A stretch of 64,000 nucleotides of DNA from Casp-actino8 sp039800005. GTDB taxonomy: Bacteria > Actinomycetota > Acidimicrobiia > Acidimicrobiales > Ilumatobacteraceae. The translations under genes and the position numbers were made by a program. Where the stretch lies: NCBI GenBank assembly GCA_039800005.1, contig JBDLRN010000049.1:44893-108892 (forward strand), read 5' to 3'. Under the pieces are notes generated by a model. It did not search any database, had not been told where the DNA came from, and worked only from the letters and a program-made list of their open reading frames with translations. This document shows, one piece after another, positions 36,255-45,206 of the stretch; the first letter of the stretch is position 1; the number at the start of each line of letters is the position of its first letter.

Positions 36255-37373
36255 TTAGTCGAACACGACCAGATCGTCGCGGTGGACCACGACCCGTGGC
36301 CAACTCTCATCGAGGTCGGCGGTGCGCCGGCCCCGCGAGGCTTCGGCTTGTGCACTCGTCATCGTGGCCAGGCCACGCGCGACGACTCGAGCGGCACCAT
36401 CGTCGTCGCGGGACACCACGTCGACCGTGTCGCCGGCCGAGAAGTCACCGCGGACCTCGACCACGCCAGCGGGCAACAACGAGCCATGCCCCTCGATCAC
36501 GGCACGCTCGGCACCGTGGTCGACCACGATCGATCCCAGCACCTCGCTGGCGAAGGCGACCCACAGCTGACGCGACGTGAACTGACGATCCGATCCGAGG
36601 AACGTCGTGCCCACCCGATCGTCGGGATCGACGGCGCGTCGAACGACGTCGTCGATGGCCGCCCGGGCGATGACGGTCCGGACTCCTGATCGGGAGGCGA
36701 TCCGGGCCGCGGCCAACTTCGACGCCATGCCACCACTGCCCCGATTGGTGCCGGTCTCGCCGGCCGACACGCTGAGCAGCGGATCGCCGGCCGACACTTC
36801 CGACACCAAGGTGGCCGACGGATCACGACGCGGATCGGCGGTGTAAAGGCCTTCGATGTCGGTGAGCAGAACCAGCACGTCGGCGTGCAACAGATGGGAC
36901 AACAGAGCCGCGATGCGGTCGTTGTCGCCGAAACGGATCTCGTCGGCGGCGATGGTGTCGTTCTCGTTCACGACCGGAACACAACCCAGTTCGAGCAGTC
37001 GTTCGAGGGTGGCGCGCGCGTGCAGATACTGCTGACGGTCGACGAAGTCGTGCGGAACGAGAAGCACTTGGGCGGCGGTCAGACCGACCGCTTGGAACTC
37101 GGCGTTGTAGACCTCCATGAGTCGGCTCTGACCGACTGCGGCCAGCGCCTGCAGCGTCTGCACGTCGGACGGGCGCTCCGACAACCCGAGAGCCGCGACA
37201 CCGGCCGCCACGGCGGCCGACGTGACGAGAACGACGTCGTGTCCGTGGGCCCGCAGACCGGCGATCTGACGACACACCGACGCGATGACCGACCGTTGGA
37301 TGACGCCCCGATCGTCGGTCAACGACGACGTTCCGATCTTCACGATCACGCGCAGGTTCGACGAGTGGGACAT
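36255..37373 (-). CDS. proB: Glutamate 5-kinase
   Basis: 372 residues; first step of proline synthesis. Amino-acid kinase domain (VIVKIGTSSLT, VTSAAVAAG, PVVNENDTIAADE, FGDNDRIAALL, GTNRGSGGMASKL) and a C-terminal PUA domain (AGVVEVRGDFSAGDTV). Lies downstream of obgE with a 27-nt gap, a common actinobacterial order (obgE-proB). Converges on murJ. Confidence 0.95.
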   Translation of the reverse strand: MSHSSNLRVIVKIGTSSLTDDRGVIQRSVIASVCRQIAGLRAHGHDVVLVTSAAVAAGVAALGLSERPSDVQTLQALAAVGQSRLMEVYNAEFQAVGLTAAQVLLVPHDFVDRQQYLHARATLERLLELGCVPVVNENDTIAADEIRFGDNDRIAALLSHLLHADVLVLLTDIEGLYTADPRRDPSATLVSEVSAGDPLLSVSAGETGTNRGSGGMASKLAAARIASRSGVRTVIARAAIDDVVRRAVDPDDRVGTTFLGSDRQFTSRQLWVAFASEVLGSIVVDHGAERAVIEGHGSLLPAGVVEVRGDFSAGDTVDVVSRDDDGAARVVARGLATMTSAQAEASRGRRTADLDESWPRVVVHRDDLVVFD

Positions 37374-37400
37374 CGAGGAAAGGTTAGGTGGTGGATCGGC

Positions 37401-38663
37401 TCAGATGTCGCGGTGATAGTCGAAGGAGAAACTGCCGATCCACACCACGTCACCGTCGACCACACCGGCCCGACTGAGCAATCGGGGCACGCCGAGCTTG
37501 GCCAGCCGTTCGTCGATGTACGACAAGGCGTCAGGGGTCGTGACGTCGTTCAGGTGCACCGCTCGTTCGACCTTGCGACCATGCACGCGCCACTGACGCT
37601 CGTCGAGTCGCTCGATCCACGCGGCGTCGGACTCGGGGCGCAGGATCACGTGACCCTCACGGACCGGTTCGTCGTCCCGGGCTTCGTGCACCAGCGACGC
37701 CAACCGACCCACCAGTTCTCGAACTCCTTGACGAGTGATCGACGAAATGACCGGACCGGTCCAGGCCGCCACTCGATCCGGATCGGCCATGTCGGTCTTG
37801 GTTCCGACGATCACGCGTGGTCGATCGAGCAGGCCGGGGTCGTACTTGCCGAGCTCGTCGAGCAGAATGCGCACCTGTTCGTCGGGCGACGTGTCGTCGA
37901 CCGGAGCCAGGTCGACCAGGATGCACAGAACTCGCGCTCGTTCCACGTGTCGCAGGAATCGGTGTCCGAGTCCGCGACCTTCGGCGGCCCCTTCGATGAG
38001 ACCCGGAACGTCGGCGATGATGAATTCGGCGCCGTCGTCGAACCGCACCACGCCGAGATTGGGCTCGAGAGTCGTGAAGGGATAGTCGGCGATCTTGGGC
38101 TTGGCCGCCGACACCACGCTGATGAAGGTGCTCTTGCCGGCGTTGGGAAATCCGACCAGGGCCACGTCGGCCAACAACTTGAGTTCGAGTTTCAACCAGC
38201 GTTCTTCACCGTGCTCACCCTGTTCGGCGAAACTCGGTGCTCGTCGACGGTTGGTGAGAAAGCGCGCGTTGCCCCGACCTCCGCGTCCCCCGTGGGCCGC
38301 CAACCAGCGATCCCCGTGGTGTTGTAGGTCGGCGAGCACCTCGCCGGAGTACATGTCCTTGATGACGGTGCCTTCGGGCACCGCGACCTCGAGGCTCTCC
38401 CCGCGACGGCCGTGCAGATCCTTGCCCTTGCCGTGCACCCCGTTTCCCGCGATGCGGTGGGGGTGATCACGAAAGGCCAACAGCGACGCCACGTTGCGAT
38501 CGGCCACCAGCCACACGTCGCCGCCCTTGCCGCCGTCTCCCCCATTGGGTCCACCCATGGCGACCGGACCCTCGCGACGGAACGCCACACACCCGGCCCC
38601 GCCGTCACCGGCGCGCACGTTGAGCTGACACTCGTCGACGAATTGGCTGAGAGTCCGGCTCAT
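37401..38663 (-). CDS. obgE: Obg-family GTPase
   Basis: 420 residues. Glycine-rich Obg fold (GGDGGKGGDV, GGRGGRGNARF), G domain (GFPNAGKSTF, DVPGLIEGAAEG, GTKTDMAD) and an OCT-type C-terminal domain (AAWIERLDERQWRVHG). Ribosome-associated GTPase. In many actinobacteria it follows rplU-rpmA; here dgt on the opposite strand separates them. TAGGTT lies 9 nt before the ATG. Confidence 0.96.
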   Translation of the reverse strand: MSRTLSQFVDECQLNVRAGDGGAGCVAFRREGPVAMGGPNGGDGGKGGDVWLVADRNVASLLAFRDHPHRIAGNGVHGKGKDLHGRRGESLEVAVPEGTVIKDMYSGEVLADLQHHGDRWLAAHGGRGGRGNARFLTNRRRAPSFAEQGEHGEERWLKLELKLLADVALVGFPNAGKSTFISVVSAAKPKIADYPFTTLEPNLGVVRFDDGAEFIIADVPGLIEGAAEGRGLGHRFLRHVERARVLCILVDLAPVDDTSPDEQVRILLDELGKYDPGLLDRPRVIVGTKTDMADPDRVAAWTGPVISSITRQGVRELVGRLASLVHEARDDEPVREGHVILRPESDAAWIERLDERQWRVHGRKVERAVHLNDVTTPDALSYIDERLAKLGVPRLLSRAGVVDGDVVWIGSFSFDYHRDI

Positions 38664-38672
38664 GACCCGATC

Positions 38673-38749
38673 AACCTACTGGCACGTGTCGTGCCTCGTG
38701 ACCTGCCCCGTGACCCGCCCCGTGTCGTGCCACACCCGAGACCTAACCT
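38673..38749. promoter_or_regulatory. obgE/dgt divergent promoter region with 12-bp repeats
   Basis: Minus -10 TAGGTT (38678-38673) serves obgE. Plus -10 TAACCT (38744-38749) lies 7 nt before the dgt GTG. Between them, three tandem 12-bp units (38694-38729) are variants of CCCCGTGACCCG. Confidence 0.6.
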
Positions 38750-38756
38750 CGTCGTC

Positions 38757-39914
38757 GTGAACGATCACGACCGTGACGATCTGGCGGCCCGGGCCGAACG
38801 GTGGGCCAGCACCATGGCCGGCAACATCTCGGACTCCATCGTCGTGGCTCATGCCGACTCCTGGGCTGGCAGTGGCGAGGCCCGTGTTCTCGATCGGCAA
38901 GCGCGTGAAGACCTGGCCGAATCCGGATTGGCCCGTCTCGCCACCCGATCGGTCGGAGCCGGCCATCGTCTCGTTGCCGAAGAACCCGATCCCTATCGGA
39001 CGTGTTTCGAACGGGATCGTGACCGCATCCTGCACGCCACGGCCTTCCGTCGCTTGGCCGGCAAGACCCAGGTGTTCGTCTTCCCCGACGATCACCAGCG
39101 CACTCGCCTCACCCACGCCCTCGAAGTGGCCCAGGTCGCCGTGTCGGTGGCTCGCCCGCTCGGACTCAACGTCGCTCTCACCGAGGCCATCGCACTCGGC
39201 CACGACTGTGGTCACGGCCCGGGCGGTCACGCGAGCGAAGACGCGCTGTCTCCGTACGTCGACGGCGGTTTCGACCACGCCATCTGGGGCGCCGACGTCA
39301 CCCTCACCCCACTCAACTTGTGCCGCGAGACCCTCGACGGGATCCGCAATCATTCGTGGAGCCTCCCCGCCCCGGCGACCCCCGAGGGCGAGGTCGTCAG
39401 TTGGGCCGATCGCATCGCCTACGTCTGTCACGATTTCGAGGACGCGGTGGCGTCGGGAATCGTTCGAACCGACGAGTTGCCGACGAACGTTCGTGAACTG
39501 TGCGGGGACACCCGACAGCGCCAACTCAGTGCGTTCATCCGATCGATGTTGCTGGCGACGGCCGCCACGGGTCGGATCGGCATGGAGCCCGACGTCGCCG
39601 ACGCCTTGGCCGCGTTCCGCCGATTCAACTACGAGCGGGTCTACTTGCGATCGGCGAGTCGTGATCAGGCGTCACGAGTGGTCGACTTGCTGCGGGCTCT
39701 GGTCGATCACTACGTCGATCACCCGCAGTTGCTCGCCGAGAACGACCCGCTCGGTCGCACCTCGACGGAGAACGTCGCGACCCCCGGTTCGTCCGACGCA
39801 GTTCGATCGGCCGTGGCCTACGTGGCCGGCATGACCGATCGGTACGCGTGCCGACAAGGCATCGCACTGTTGGACTACCCGCTGCACAAACTGCCGCGCG
39901 GGTTCGATATCTGA
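38757..39914 (+). CDS. dgt: Deoxyguanosinetriphosphate triphosphohydrolase-like protein
   Basis: 385 residues, HD superfamily. Hydrolyses dNTPs to nucleoside and triphosphate. Family motifs: PYRTCFERDRDRILHATAFRRL, then the HD residues in RLTHALEVAQ and GHDCGHGPGGH, and a later Asp in SWADRIAYVCHD. GTG 38757 is 7 nt after TAACCT. Inserted between obgE and rpmA. Confidence 0.92.
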   Translation: MNDHDRDDLAARAERWASTMAGNISDSIVVAHADSWAGSGEARVLDRQAREDLAESGLARLATRSVGAGHRLVAEEPDPYRTCFERDRDRILHATAFRRLAGKTQVFVFPDDHQRTRLTHALEVAQVAVSVARPLGLNVALTEAIALGHDCGHGPGGHASEDALSPYVDGGFDHAIWGADVTLTPLNLCRETLDGIRNHSWSLPAPATPEGEVVSWADRIAYVCHDFEDAVASGIVRTDELPTNVRELCGDTRQRQLSAFIRSMLLATAATGRIGMEPDVADALAAFRRFNYERVYLRSASRDQASRVVDLLRALVDHYVDHPQLLAENDPLGRTSTENVATPGSSDAVRSAVAYVAGMTDRYACRQGIALLDYPLHKLPRGFDI

Positions 39915-39935
39915 GAAGCGCTACTCGCTCAGGTC

Positions 39936-40190
39936 TTACTGGGCCGGAACGATGTCGATGACACGGCGACCACGACGCTCGCCGAACTTCACCGCTCCGT
40001 CGACCAGAGCGAACAAGGTGTCGTCGCCACCGCGACCGACGTTCTTGCCCGGATGGAACCTGGTGCCCCGCTGGCGAACCACGATGGTTCCCGCGGTCAC
40101 CTCGGTTCCGGAGAACACCTTGATGCCGAGACGTTGCGCGTTGGAGTCGCGCCCGTTACGAGTTGAACCGCCACCTTTGGTCTTCGACAT
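39936..40190 (-). CDS. rpmA: 50S ribosomal protein L27
   Basis: 84 residues. KGGGSTRNGRDSNAQRLGIK and GTRFHPGKNVGRGGDDTLFA are typical. The N-terminus MSKTKGGG has no cleavable extension. Two nt after rplU. Confidence 0.97.
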   Translation of the reverse strand: MSKTKGGGSTRNGRDSNAQRLGIKVFSGTEVTAGTIVVRQRGTRFHPGKNVGRGGDDTLFALVDGAVKFGERRGRRVIDIVPAQ

Positions 40191-40192
40191 GG

Positions 40193-40504
40193 TCAGCCTT
40201 TCGCAATCGAGGTGATCTCGACGACCTGATACTTCTGACGATGGCCGTACCGACGACGCTGGTTGGTACGACGCTTGTACGTGAAGCCGTCGATCTTGGG
40301 GCCGAGAGCCGTGCCGACGATGCGGCCCGACACCTTGGCCGAAGCGAGTTGGTCAGGTGTGGCGAGAACGGAGTCGCCGTCCACGACCAGCACCGGCGTG
40401 AAGTCGACCGTCGAGCCCTGATCGGCCCCGAGAAGTTCGACGTGCACCTGCTGGCCCTGGGACACGCGGACCTGCTTGCCTCCGGTTGCGATGACTGCGT
40501 ACAT
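40193..40504 (-). CDS. rplU: 50S ribosomal protein L21
   Basis: 103 residues, standard length: MYAVIATGGKQVRV at the start, KIDGFTYKRRTNQRRRYGHRQ near the end. GGAAG 7 nt before the ATG. Forms an operon with rpmA; 74 nt downstream of the RNase E/G gene. Confidence 0.97.
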   Translation of the reverse strand: MYAVIATGGKQVRVSQGQQVHVELLGADQGSTVDFTPVLVVDGDSVLATPDQLASAKVSGRIVGTALGPKIDGFTYKRRTNQRRRYGHRQKYQVVEITSIAKG

Positions 40505-40544
40505 AGCGACTTCCGACTCTACCTGGCCAGGCACCGGGCCCCCA

Positions 40545-40557
40545 CCCCGAGCCGGGG
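40545..40557 (-). other. Short GC-rich hairpin between rne and rplU
   Basis: CCCCG-loop of 3-CGGGG, a perfect 5-bp stem. It could be an attenuator or processing site for rplU-rpmA; no U tract follows, so a simple terminator is unlikely. Confidence 0.35.
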
Positions 40558-40578
40558 ATTTCGCCCCCGTTGGTGCGA

Positions 40579-42429
40579 TCACAACAGCAGGTCCAAGTCG
40601 ACCACGACCCCGCGCCCGTGGCAGGTCTCGCAGCCGTCGGCGAAGGCCGTGAGCAGACCTTCCCCGATCCGCTTCCGTGTCATCTCGACCAGACCGAGGT
40701 CGGAGATGTCGAACACCTGGGTGCGGGTCTTGTCCCGGGACAGAGCCGAGCGGAAGGCCTCGACGACCTTCTTCCGGTTCTCCTTGATCTCCATGTCGAT
40801 GAAGTCGATGACGATGATGCCGCCGATGTCGCGCAGCCGGAGCTGGCGGGCGATCTCCTCGGCGGCCTCCAGGTTGTTCTGGAACACCGTGGCCTCCAGG
40901 TTCGACGTACCCACGTTGCGACCGGTGTTCACGTCGATCACGGTGAGGGCCTCGGTGTGCTCGATGATGAGCGATCCGCCCGACGGGAGCCACACCTTGC
41001 GATCGAGGGCCTTGTGGAGTTGCTCGTGGACGCGATACTGCTCGAAGATCGGCAACGACTCGGTGTCGGGATCGAAGTACTCGACGCGATCGGCCAATTC
41101 GGGGTTGAACGCCTCCACGTACGAGCGCACGTCCTCATAGAGCTGGCGGTCGTCGATGGACACGCTCCGGTACTCGGCATTGAACTCTTCGCGGATCACC
41201 CGCACGGCGAGCGGAGGTTCGCGATACAACAGGGTCGGGCCGTTGGCACGGCGCGCCTTCTCCTCGATCTGGTTCCACTGCTCGAGTAGACGCGACATGT
41301 CGGCCCGCAACTCGTGCTCGGTGGCCGATTCGGCCGCCGTACGAACGATCAGACCGTGCTCGGCCGGCTTCACCCGGTCGAGGATGCTCCGGAGCCGTTT
41401 GCGCTCGTCGTCGGGCAGCCGCTTGGAGATGCCATAGGTCTTCGAGTTCGGGATGAGCACCACGAATCGACCGGGTAACGACACTTCCTGGGTGAGTCGA
41501 GCACCCTTGACGCCGATCGGGTTCTTGGTGACCTGACAGACGATCAGCTGCTTGGCCTTCAAGATGTTCTCGATGCGAGGCTGACTGTCGACGATGTCCT
41601 CGGCGTCGTATTGCACGTCTCCTCGGTAGAGGACGGCGTTCTTCGGCGTGGCGATGTCGACGAAGGCGGCCTCCATACCCGGCAACACGTTCTGCACACG
41701 ACCCACGTAGATGTTGCCGTGAATCTGCGACACGTCGTCGGCCGGTCGACTCACGTAGTGCTCGAGGAGGCTTCGACCTTCGAGCACGGCCACCTGCGTG
41801 ATGTTGGGGCGCACCTGGACGCACATCGAATAGCGCCCGATGGGACGGCCGTCGCGCTCTTGACCACGACGCCGTTCGACGACGCTCACGTTCGTCGAAC
41901 CTGCTTCACCGGCACCGCCACCGCTTCCGCCACCTGTTCGACCACGACCACCACGACGACGTCGTTTACGTCCTGCGTCACCCGCGGTCTGACCTGACGC
42001 CGGGCTCGAGGATGTGCCCGGTGACTTGCCCGGTGACTTGCTCGACGACTGGCCGGCCCGTGACCCGCCCGGCATGGTGACCGACGGCCGAGCCGGCGGC
42101 GGGGCCGGTCGGGTGTCGCCGATCTGCGGACGACGGACCACGGCCTGTTCGCCGGCCGCCGCGTCGGGACGCCCCTCGCTGGCCCGCTCGGGCATCTCGA
42201 CATCACCCCCTGAACCCGACGGCGAACCCGGCCCGGTGGCCGGACGGCCGCTGCGCGACCGGTTGCGGCCGCCACGCGAACCGCGGCGCCGCTTCTTGTT
42301 GCCCGGACCCGCGGAGCCCGCGCCGGAAGAACTGGAGCCCGACCCCTCAGGCCGGTTCGTGTTCTCGCGGTTCGCGTTCTCGTGACTCGGGTTCTCGCCC
42401 GACGAGGGGATGTTCAGGTCGTCGTTCAT
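40579..42429 (-). CDS. rne: Ribonuclease E/G family endoribonuclease
   Basis: 616 residues. The first ~200 are low-complexity (Ser/Gly/Pro with KKRRRGSRGGRNR and RKRRRRGGRGR basic blocks), likely disordered and RNA-binding. The catalytic part holds an S1 domain (IYVGRVQNVLPGMEAAFVDI), the catalytic Asp motifs VIDVNTGR and IVIDFIDM, and the zinc-link CETC near the C-terminus. Actinobacterial RNase E/G typically carries the disordered arm at the N-terminus, as here. ATG 42429 has AAAGGA upstream. Overlaps the preceding gene by 83 bp. Confidence 0.93.
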   Translation of the reverse strand: MNDDLNIPSSGENPSHENANRENTNRPEGSGSSSSGAGSAGPGNKKRRRGSRGGRNRSRSGRPATGPGSPSGSGGDVEMPERASEGRPDAAAGEQAVVRRPQIGDTRPAPPPARPSVTMPGGSRAGQSSSKSPGKSPGTSSSPASGQTAGDAGRKRRRRGGRGRTGGGSGGGAGEAGSTNVSVVERRRGQERDGRPIGRYSMCVQVRPNITQVAVLEGRSLLEHYVSRPADDVSQIHGNIYVGRVQNVLPGMEAAFVDIATPKNAVLYRGDVQYDAEDIVDSQPRIENILKAKQLIVCQVTKNPIGVKGARLTQEVSLPGRFVVLIPNSKTYGISKRLPDDERKRLRSILDRVKPAEHGLIVRTAAESATEHELRADMSRLLEQWNQIEEKARRANGPTLLYREPPLAVRVIREEFNAEYRSVSIDDRQLYEDVRSYVEAFNPELADRVEYFDPDTESLPIFEQYRVHEQLHKALDRKVWLPSGGSLIIEHTEALTVIDVNTGRNVGTSNLEATVFQNNLEAAEEIARQLRLRDIGGIIVIDFIDMEIKENRKKVVEAFRSALSRDKTRTQVFDISDLGLVEMTRKRIGEGLLTAFADGCETCHGRGVVVDLDLLL

Positions 42430-43195
42430 GGGAAGTGTCCTTTCCAGCGCGTACCGAGACGCGCGGCGCGTCGTCGCGCCCGATCCATTGATGTGTCCGG
42501 ATGACCCGGGGCATGGTGACCCACGGATCCTCTCCCGGACGGAGAACTTCGGCCATTTCGGTCGGCCGTACACCACGTCCTGACGTGGTGAGAGTGGCCT
42601 CGACAAGTCGGAGTCGCGACCCCGATCCGTCGAGACCGGAGATCCACGAGTCCGGAATCTCCGAGCGGCCCGTCGAGGCCCAATCGGTGACGTCGGAGAC
42701 GCGCAGATCGATGATCCCCGGACGAACGTCGTCACGACGGCGCTCACCCTTGCGTTCCCGCTCGACCCAGATCTCCGGGGCGGCGAGGACGTCGGCGACT
42801 CGTTCGTCGAGATCGAGTTCGGGGGCGTCGACGGCCATGACCCACGTCGTGGCCGTCACGTCTTCTTGCAGCGACCACGCGGTCGGTGCGATCGGGTCGG
42901 CGTCGATGACGTCGACCCCCGGCGGCAGCGCCGAGGAGAGCAGTTCGGGCAGCGCACTCGGGTCGAGATCTCCGTCGGGTCCCGGGTCGAACGTGACGTC
43001 GAGGAGTTCGATCACCGACTCGGCACCAGTCGGCAAGGCCAGACCGAACGACACCTTCGGTCGCGGGGTGAAACCAGCCGACATCGCCACCGGCATCCGG
43101 GCCTTGCGCAGACCTCGCTCCCACAGACGCGCCATGTCGAGGTGACCGAGGAAACGCACCTTGCCCAACTTCTGATAGCTGAGACGGGTTTTCAT
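42347..43195 (-). CDS. TIGR03936/DUF2344 radical SAM-linked protein
   Basis: 282 residues. Starts KTRLSYQKLGKVRFLGHLDMARLWERGLRKARMPVAMSxGF-type signature and FGLALPTGAES. Always found beside a TIGR03960 radical-SAM protein, as here. Function unproven, proposed tRNA or rRNA modification. The family core ends near RTHQWIG; the extra ~30 residues (Arg/Glu-rich) overlap the rne start region by 83 bp in another frame. Confidence 0.87.
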   Translation of the reverse strand: MKTRLSYQKLGKVRFLGHLDMARLWERGLRKARMPVAMSAGFTPRPKVSFGLALPTGAESVIELLDVTFDPGPDGDLDPSALPELLSSALPPGVDVIDADPIAPTAWSLQEDVTATTWVMAVDAPELDLDERVADVLAAPEIWVERERKGERRRDDVRPGIIDLRVSDVTDWASTGRSEIPDSWISGLDGSGSRLRLVEATLTTSGRGVRPTEMAEVLRPGEDPWVTMPRVIRTHQWIGRDDAPRVSVRAGKDTSHERRPEHPLVGREPESREREPREHEPA

Positions 43196-43219
43196 GTCGC
43201 GACCTTCATGAACGGGCCC

Positions 43220-45172
43220 TCATGATCTCGCCCCGAGACGTACCGGGACGGCCAATGGTTCGGGGACGACGCCACCGACCGACAGATCCTGGCCGGTTCC
43301 CTGACTTCCACCGGCTGGTGGCACAGGCGACGCGACCACGTGCTCAAGTCCGTCGCCGGTGCACACACCGCAGTCGTAACACGGTGTCCAGCGACAGTCG
43401 GGTAGACCGTGTTCGTCGAGCGCGGCGCGCCAGTCCTGCCAGAGGAAGTCACGGTGCAATCCGGCACTCAGGTGCTCCCACGGAAGAAGTTCGTTCTCGT
43501 CGCGGTGTCGAGTGGTGAACCATTCGATCGGGAGACCTTCGGCCGCCATGGCGTCGGTCCAACGATCGAGTCGGAAGAACTCCGACCATTCCTGGAACGT
43601 CCCGCCCTCGCGCCAGACGCGCTCGATCACCCGGCCGACCCGTCGGTCACCGCGGCTGGCCACTCCTTCGGCAAGCGAGGCCTTGGGGTCGTGCCACTTC
43701 ACCTGGACGCCGCGCCCTGCCGCGCTGCGCACCAGATTGATCTTGCGCTGCAGTTCGTCGACGCCGTTCTGGCCGAACCACTGAAACGGGGTGTGCGCCT
43801 TGGGGACGAAGCCACCCAGGCTGACCGTCACACTCGCGCGCGACGTGTGCTTCTTGCCGATCGCCACGCAGCCGGCGGCCAGTTCGGCGATGCCGAGCGT
43901 GTCGACGTCGGTTTCGGTGGGCAGCCCGGTGAGGAAGTACAACTTCATGCGCGACCAGCCGCTGGCGAACGCCGAATCGACGGCGCCGTACAGGTCGGCT
44001 TCGGTGATGAGCTTGTTGATGACGGTGCGCAGACGCCAGGTGCCGGCCTCGGGCGCGAAGGTGAGCCCGCTGCGTCGCCCACTGGCCACCTTGGCCGCCA
44101 GACCGACCGTGAACGCGTCGACGCGCAGCGACGGAAGGCTCACCGTCGGCGCACCACACGCCGTGGGATCGGGAACGATCGACGACACCACGTTCTCGAC
44201 CCCACTGAAGTCGGCCGTCGACAACGACGTGAGCGACACCTCGTTGTATCCGGTGCGCTCGAGACCACGCGTGATCATCGTGCGAACCTGCTCGGCCGGA
44301 CGCTCGCGCACCGGGCGAGTGATCATCCCGGCCTGACAGAAGCGGCAACCCCGGGTGCAACCGCGGAACACCTCGACGGCCAGCCGGTCGTGCACCACTT
44401 CGGTGAGCGGAGCCAACGGGCGTCGCGGGTAGTCCCAGTCGGCCAGGTCGGACACGGTGCGCTTGACCACGAGTGACGGCACGTCCGCGTGGCGCGGTGT
44501 GATCGACACGGTTCGCTCTCGGTCGTACTCCACGTCGTACATCGACGGCACGTACACACCGGGAACCCGAGACAACGCGCGCAACACCGCCTCCCGCGAA
44601 CCTTCGGTTCGGCCCGAGGCCTTCCACTCGCGCACGATCTCGGTGATCTCGCCGATCACCTCTTCCCCCTCACCCAACACGGCGGCGTCGATGAAATCGG
44701 CCATGGGTTCGGGGTTGAAGGCGGCGTGCCCACCCACGACGACGAGCGCGTCCTCGGGACGACGGCGCGCCGCATGGATCGGCACGCCCGCCAGATCGAG
44801 CATGTTCAGCACGTTCGTGTAGACGAGTTCGGCGGACAGGTTGAAGGCGATGACGTCGAAATCGCCGGCTGCCCGATGGGAGTCGACCGAGAAGAGCGGG
44901 ATCGACCGCTCCCGCATCAGGGCCTCGAGATCGACCCACGGGGCGTACGTACGCTCGGCGACGGCGTCGGGGCGCTCGTTCAAGATCTCGTAGAGGATCT
45001 GAAGCCCTTGATTCGGCAGGCCGACTTCGTACACATCGGGATAGGCGAGCAACCAAGCGACCTTGCCCGGAGCGTGCCGGGGTTCGATGGCTCCGTCCTC
45101 GCACCCGATGTAGCGGGCTGGTTTGCGCACCCTCGCCAGCAACGGTTCGACCCGCGTCCAGAGGGATGTCAT
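43220..45172 (-). CDS. TIGR03960 family B12-binding radical SAM protein
   Basis: 650 residues. B12-binding-like N-terminal domain (PDVYEVGLPNQGLQILYE), radical-SAM cluster RGCTRGCRFCQAG (CxxxCxxC), and a C-terminal CYDCGVC pair that may hold another metal. Partner of the DUF2344 protein 24 nt downstream; the pair usually sits upstream of rne-rplU-rpmA. Probably modifies RNA; the substrate is unknown. Confidence 0.9.
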   Translation of the reverse strand: MTSLWTRVEPLLARVRKPARYIGCEDGAIEPRHAPGKVAWLLAYPDVYEVGLPNQGLQILYEILNERPDAVAERTYAPWVDLEALMRERSIPLFSVDSHRAAGDFDVIAFNLSAELVYTNVLNMLDLAGVPIHAARRRPEDALVVVGGHAAFNPEPMADFIDAAVLGEGEEVIGEITEIVREWKASGRTEGSREAVLRALSRVPGVYVPSMYDVEYDRERTVSITPRHADVPSLVVKRTVSDLADWDYPRRPLAPLTEVVHDRLAVEVFRGCTRGCRFCQAGMITRPVRERPAEQVRTMITRGLERTGYNEVSLTSLSTADFSGVENVVSSIVPDPTACGAPTVSLPSLRVDAFTVGLAAKVASGRRSGLTFAPEAGTWRLRTVINKLITEADLYGAVDSAFASGWSRMKLYFLTGLPTETDVDTLGIAELAAGCVAIGKKHTSRASVTVSLGGFVPKAHTPFQWFGQNGVDELQRKINLVRSAAGRGVQVKWHDPKASLAEGVASRGDRRVGRVIERVWREGGTFQEWSEFFRLDRWTDAMAAEGLPIEWFTTRHRDENELLPWEHLSAGLHRDFLWQDWRAALDEHGLPDCRWTPCYDCGVCTGDGLEHVVASPVPPAGGSQGTGQDLSVGGVVPEPLAVPVRLGARS

Positions 45173-45206
45173 GACCCTGCGAGCCTACCCGGGCACCCGG
45201 GTCCGG

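Noticed and set aside
39911..39932. Bidirectional terminator between dgt and rpmA
   Set aside because: Only a 5-bp CTGAG/CTCAG stem with no T tract.
42434..43195. Extension of the RNase E/G frame upstream of 42429
   Set aside because: The upstream part lacks family similarity and lies inside the DUF2344 gene; ATG 42429 has a good ribosome site.
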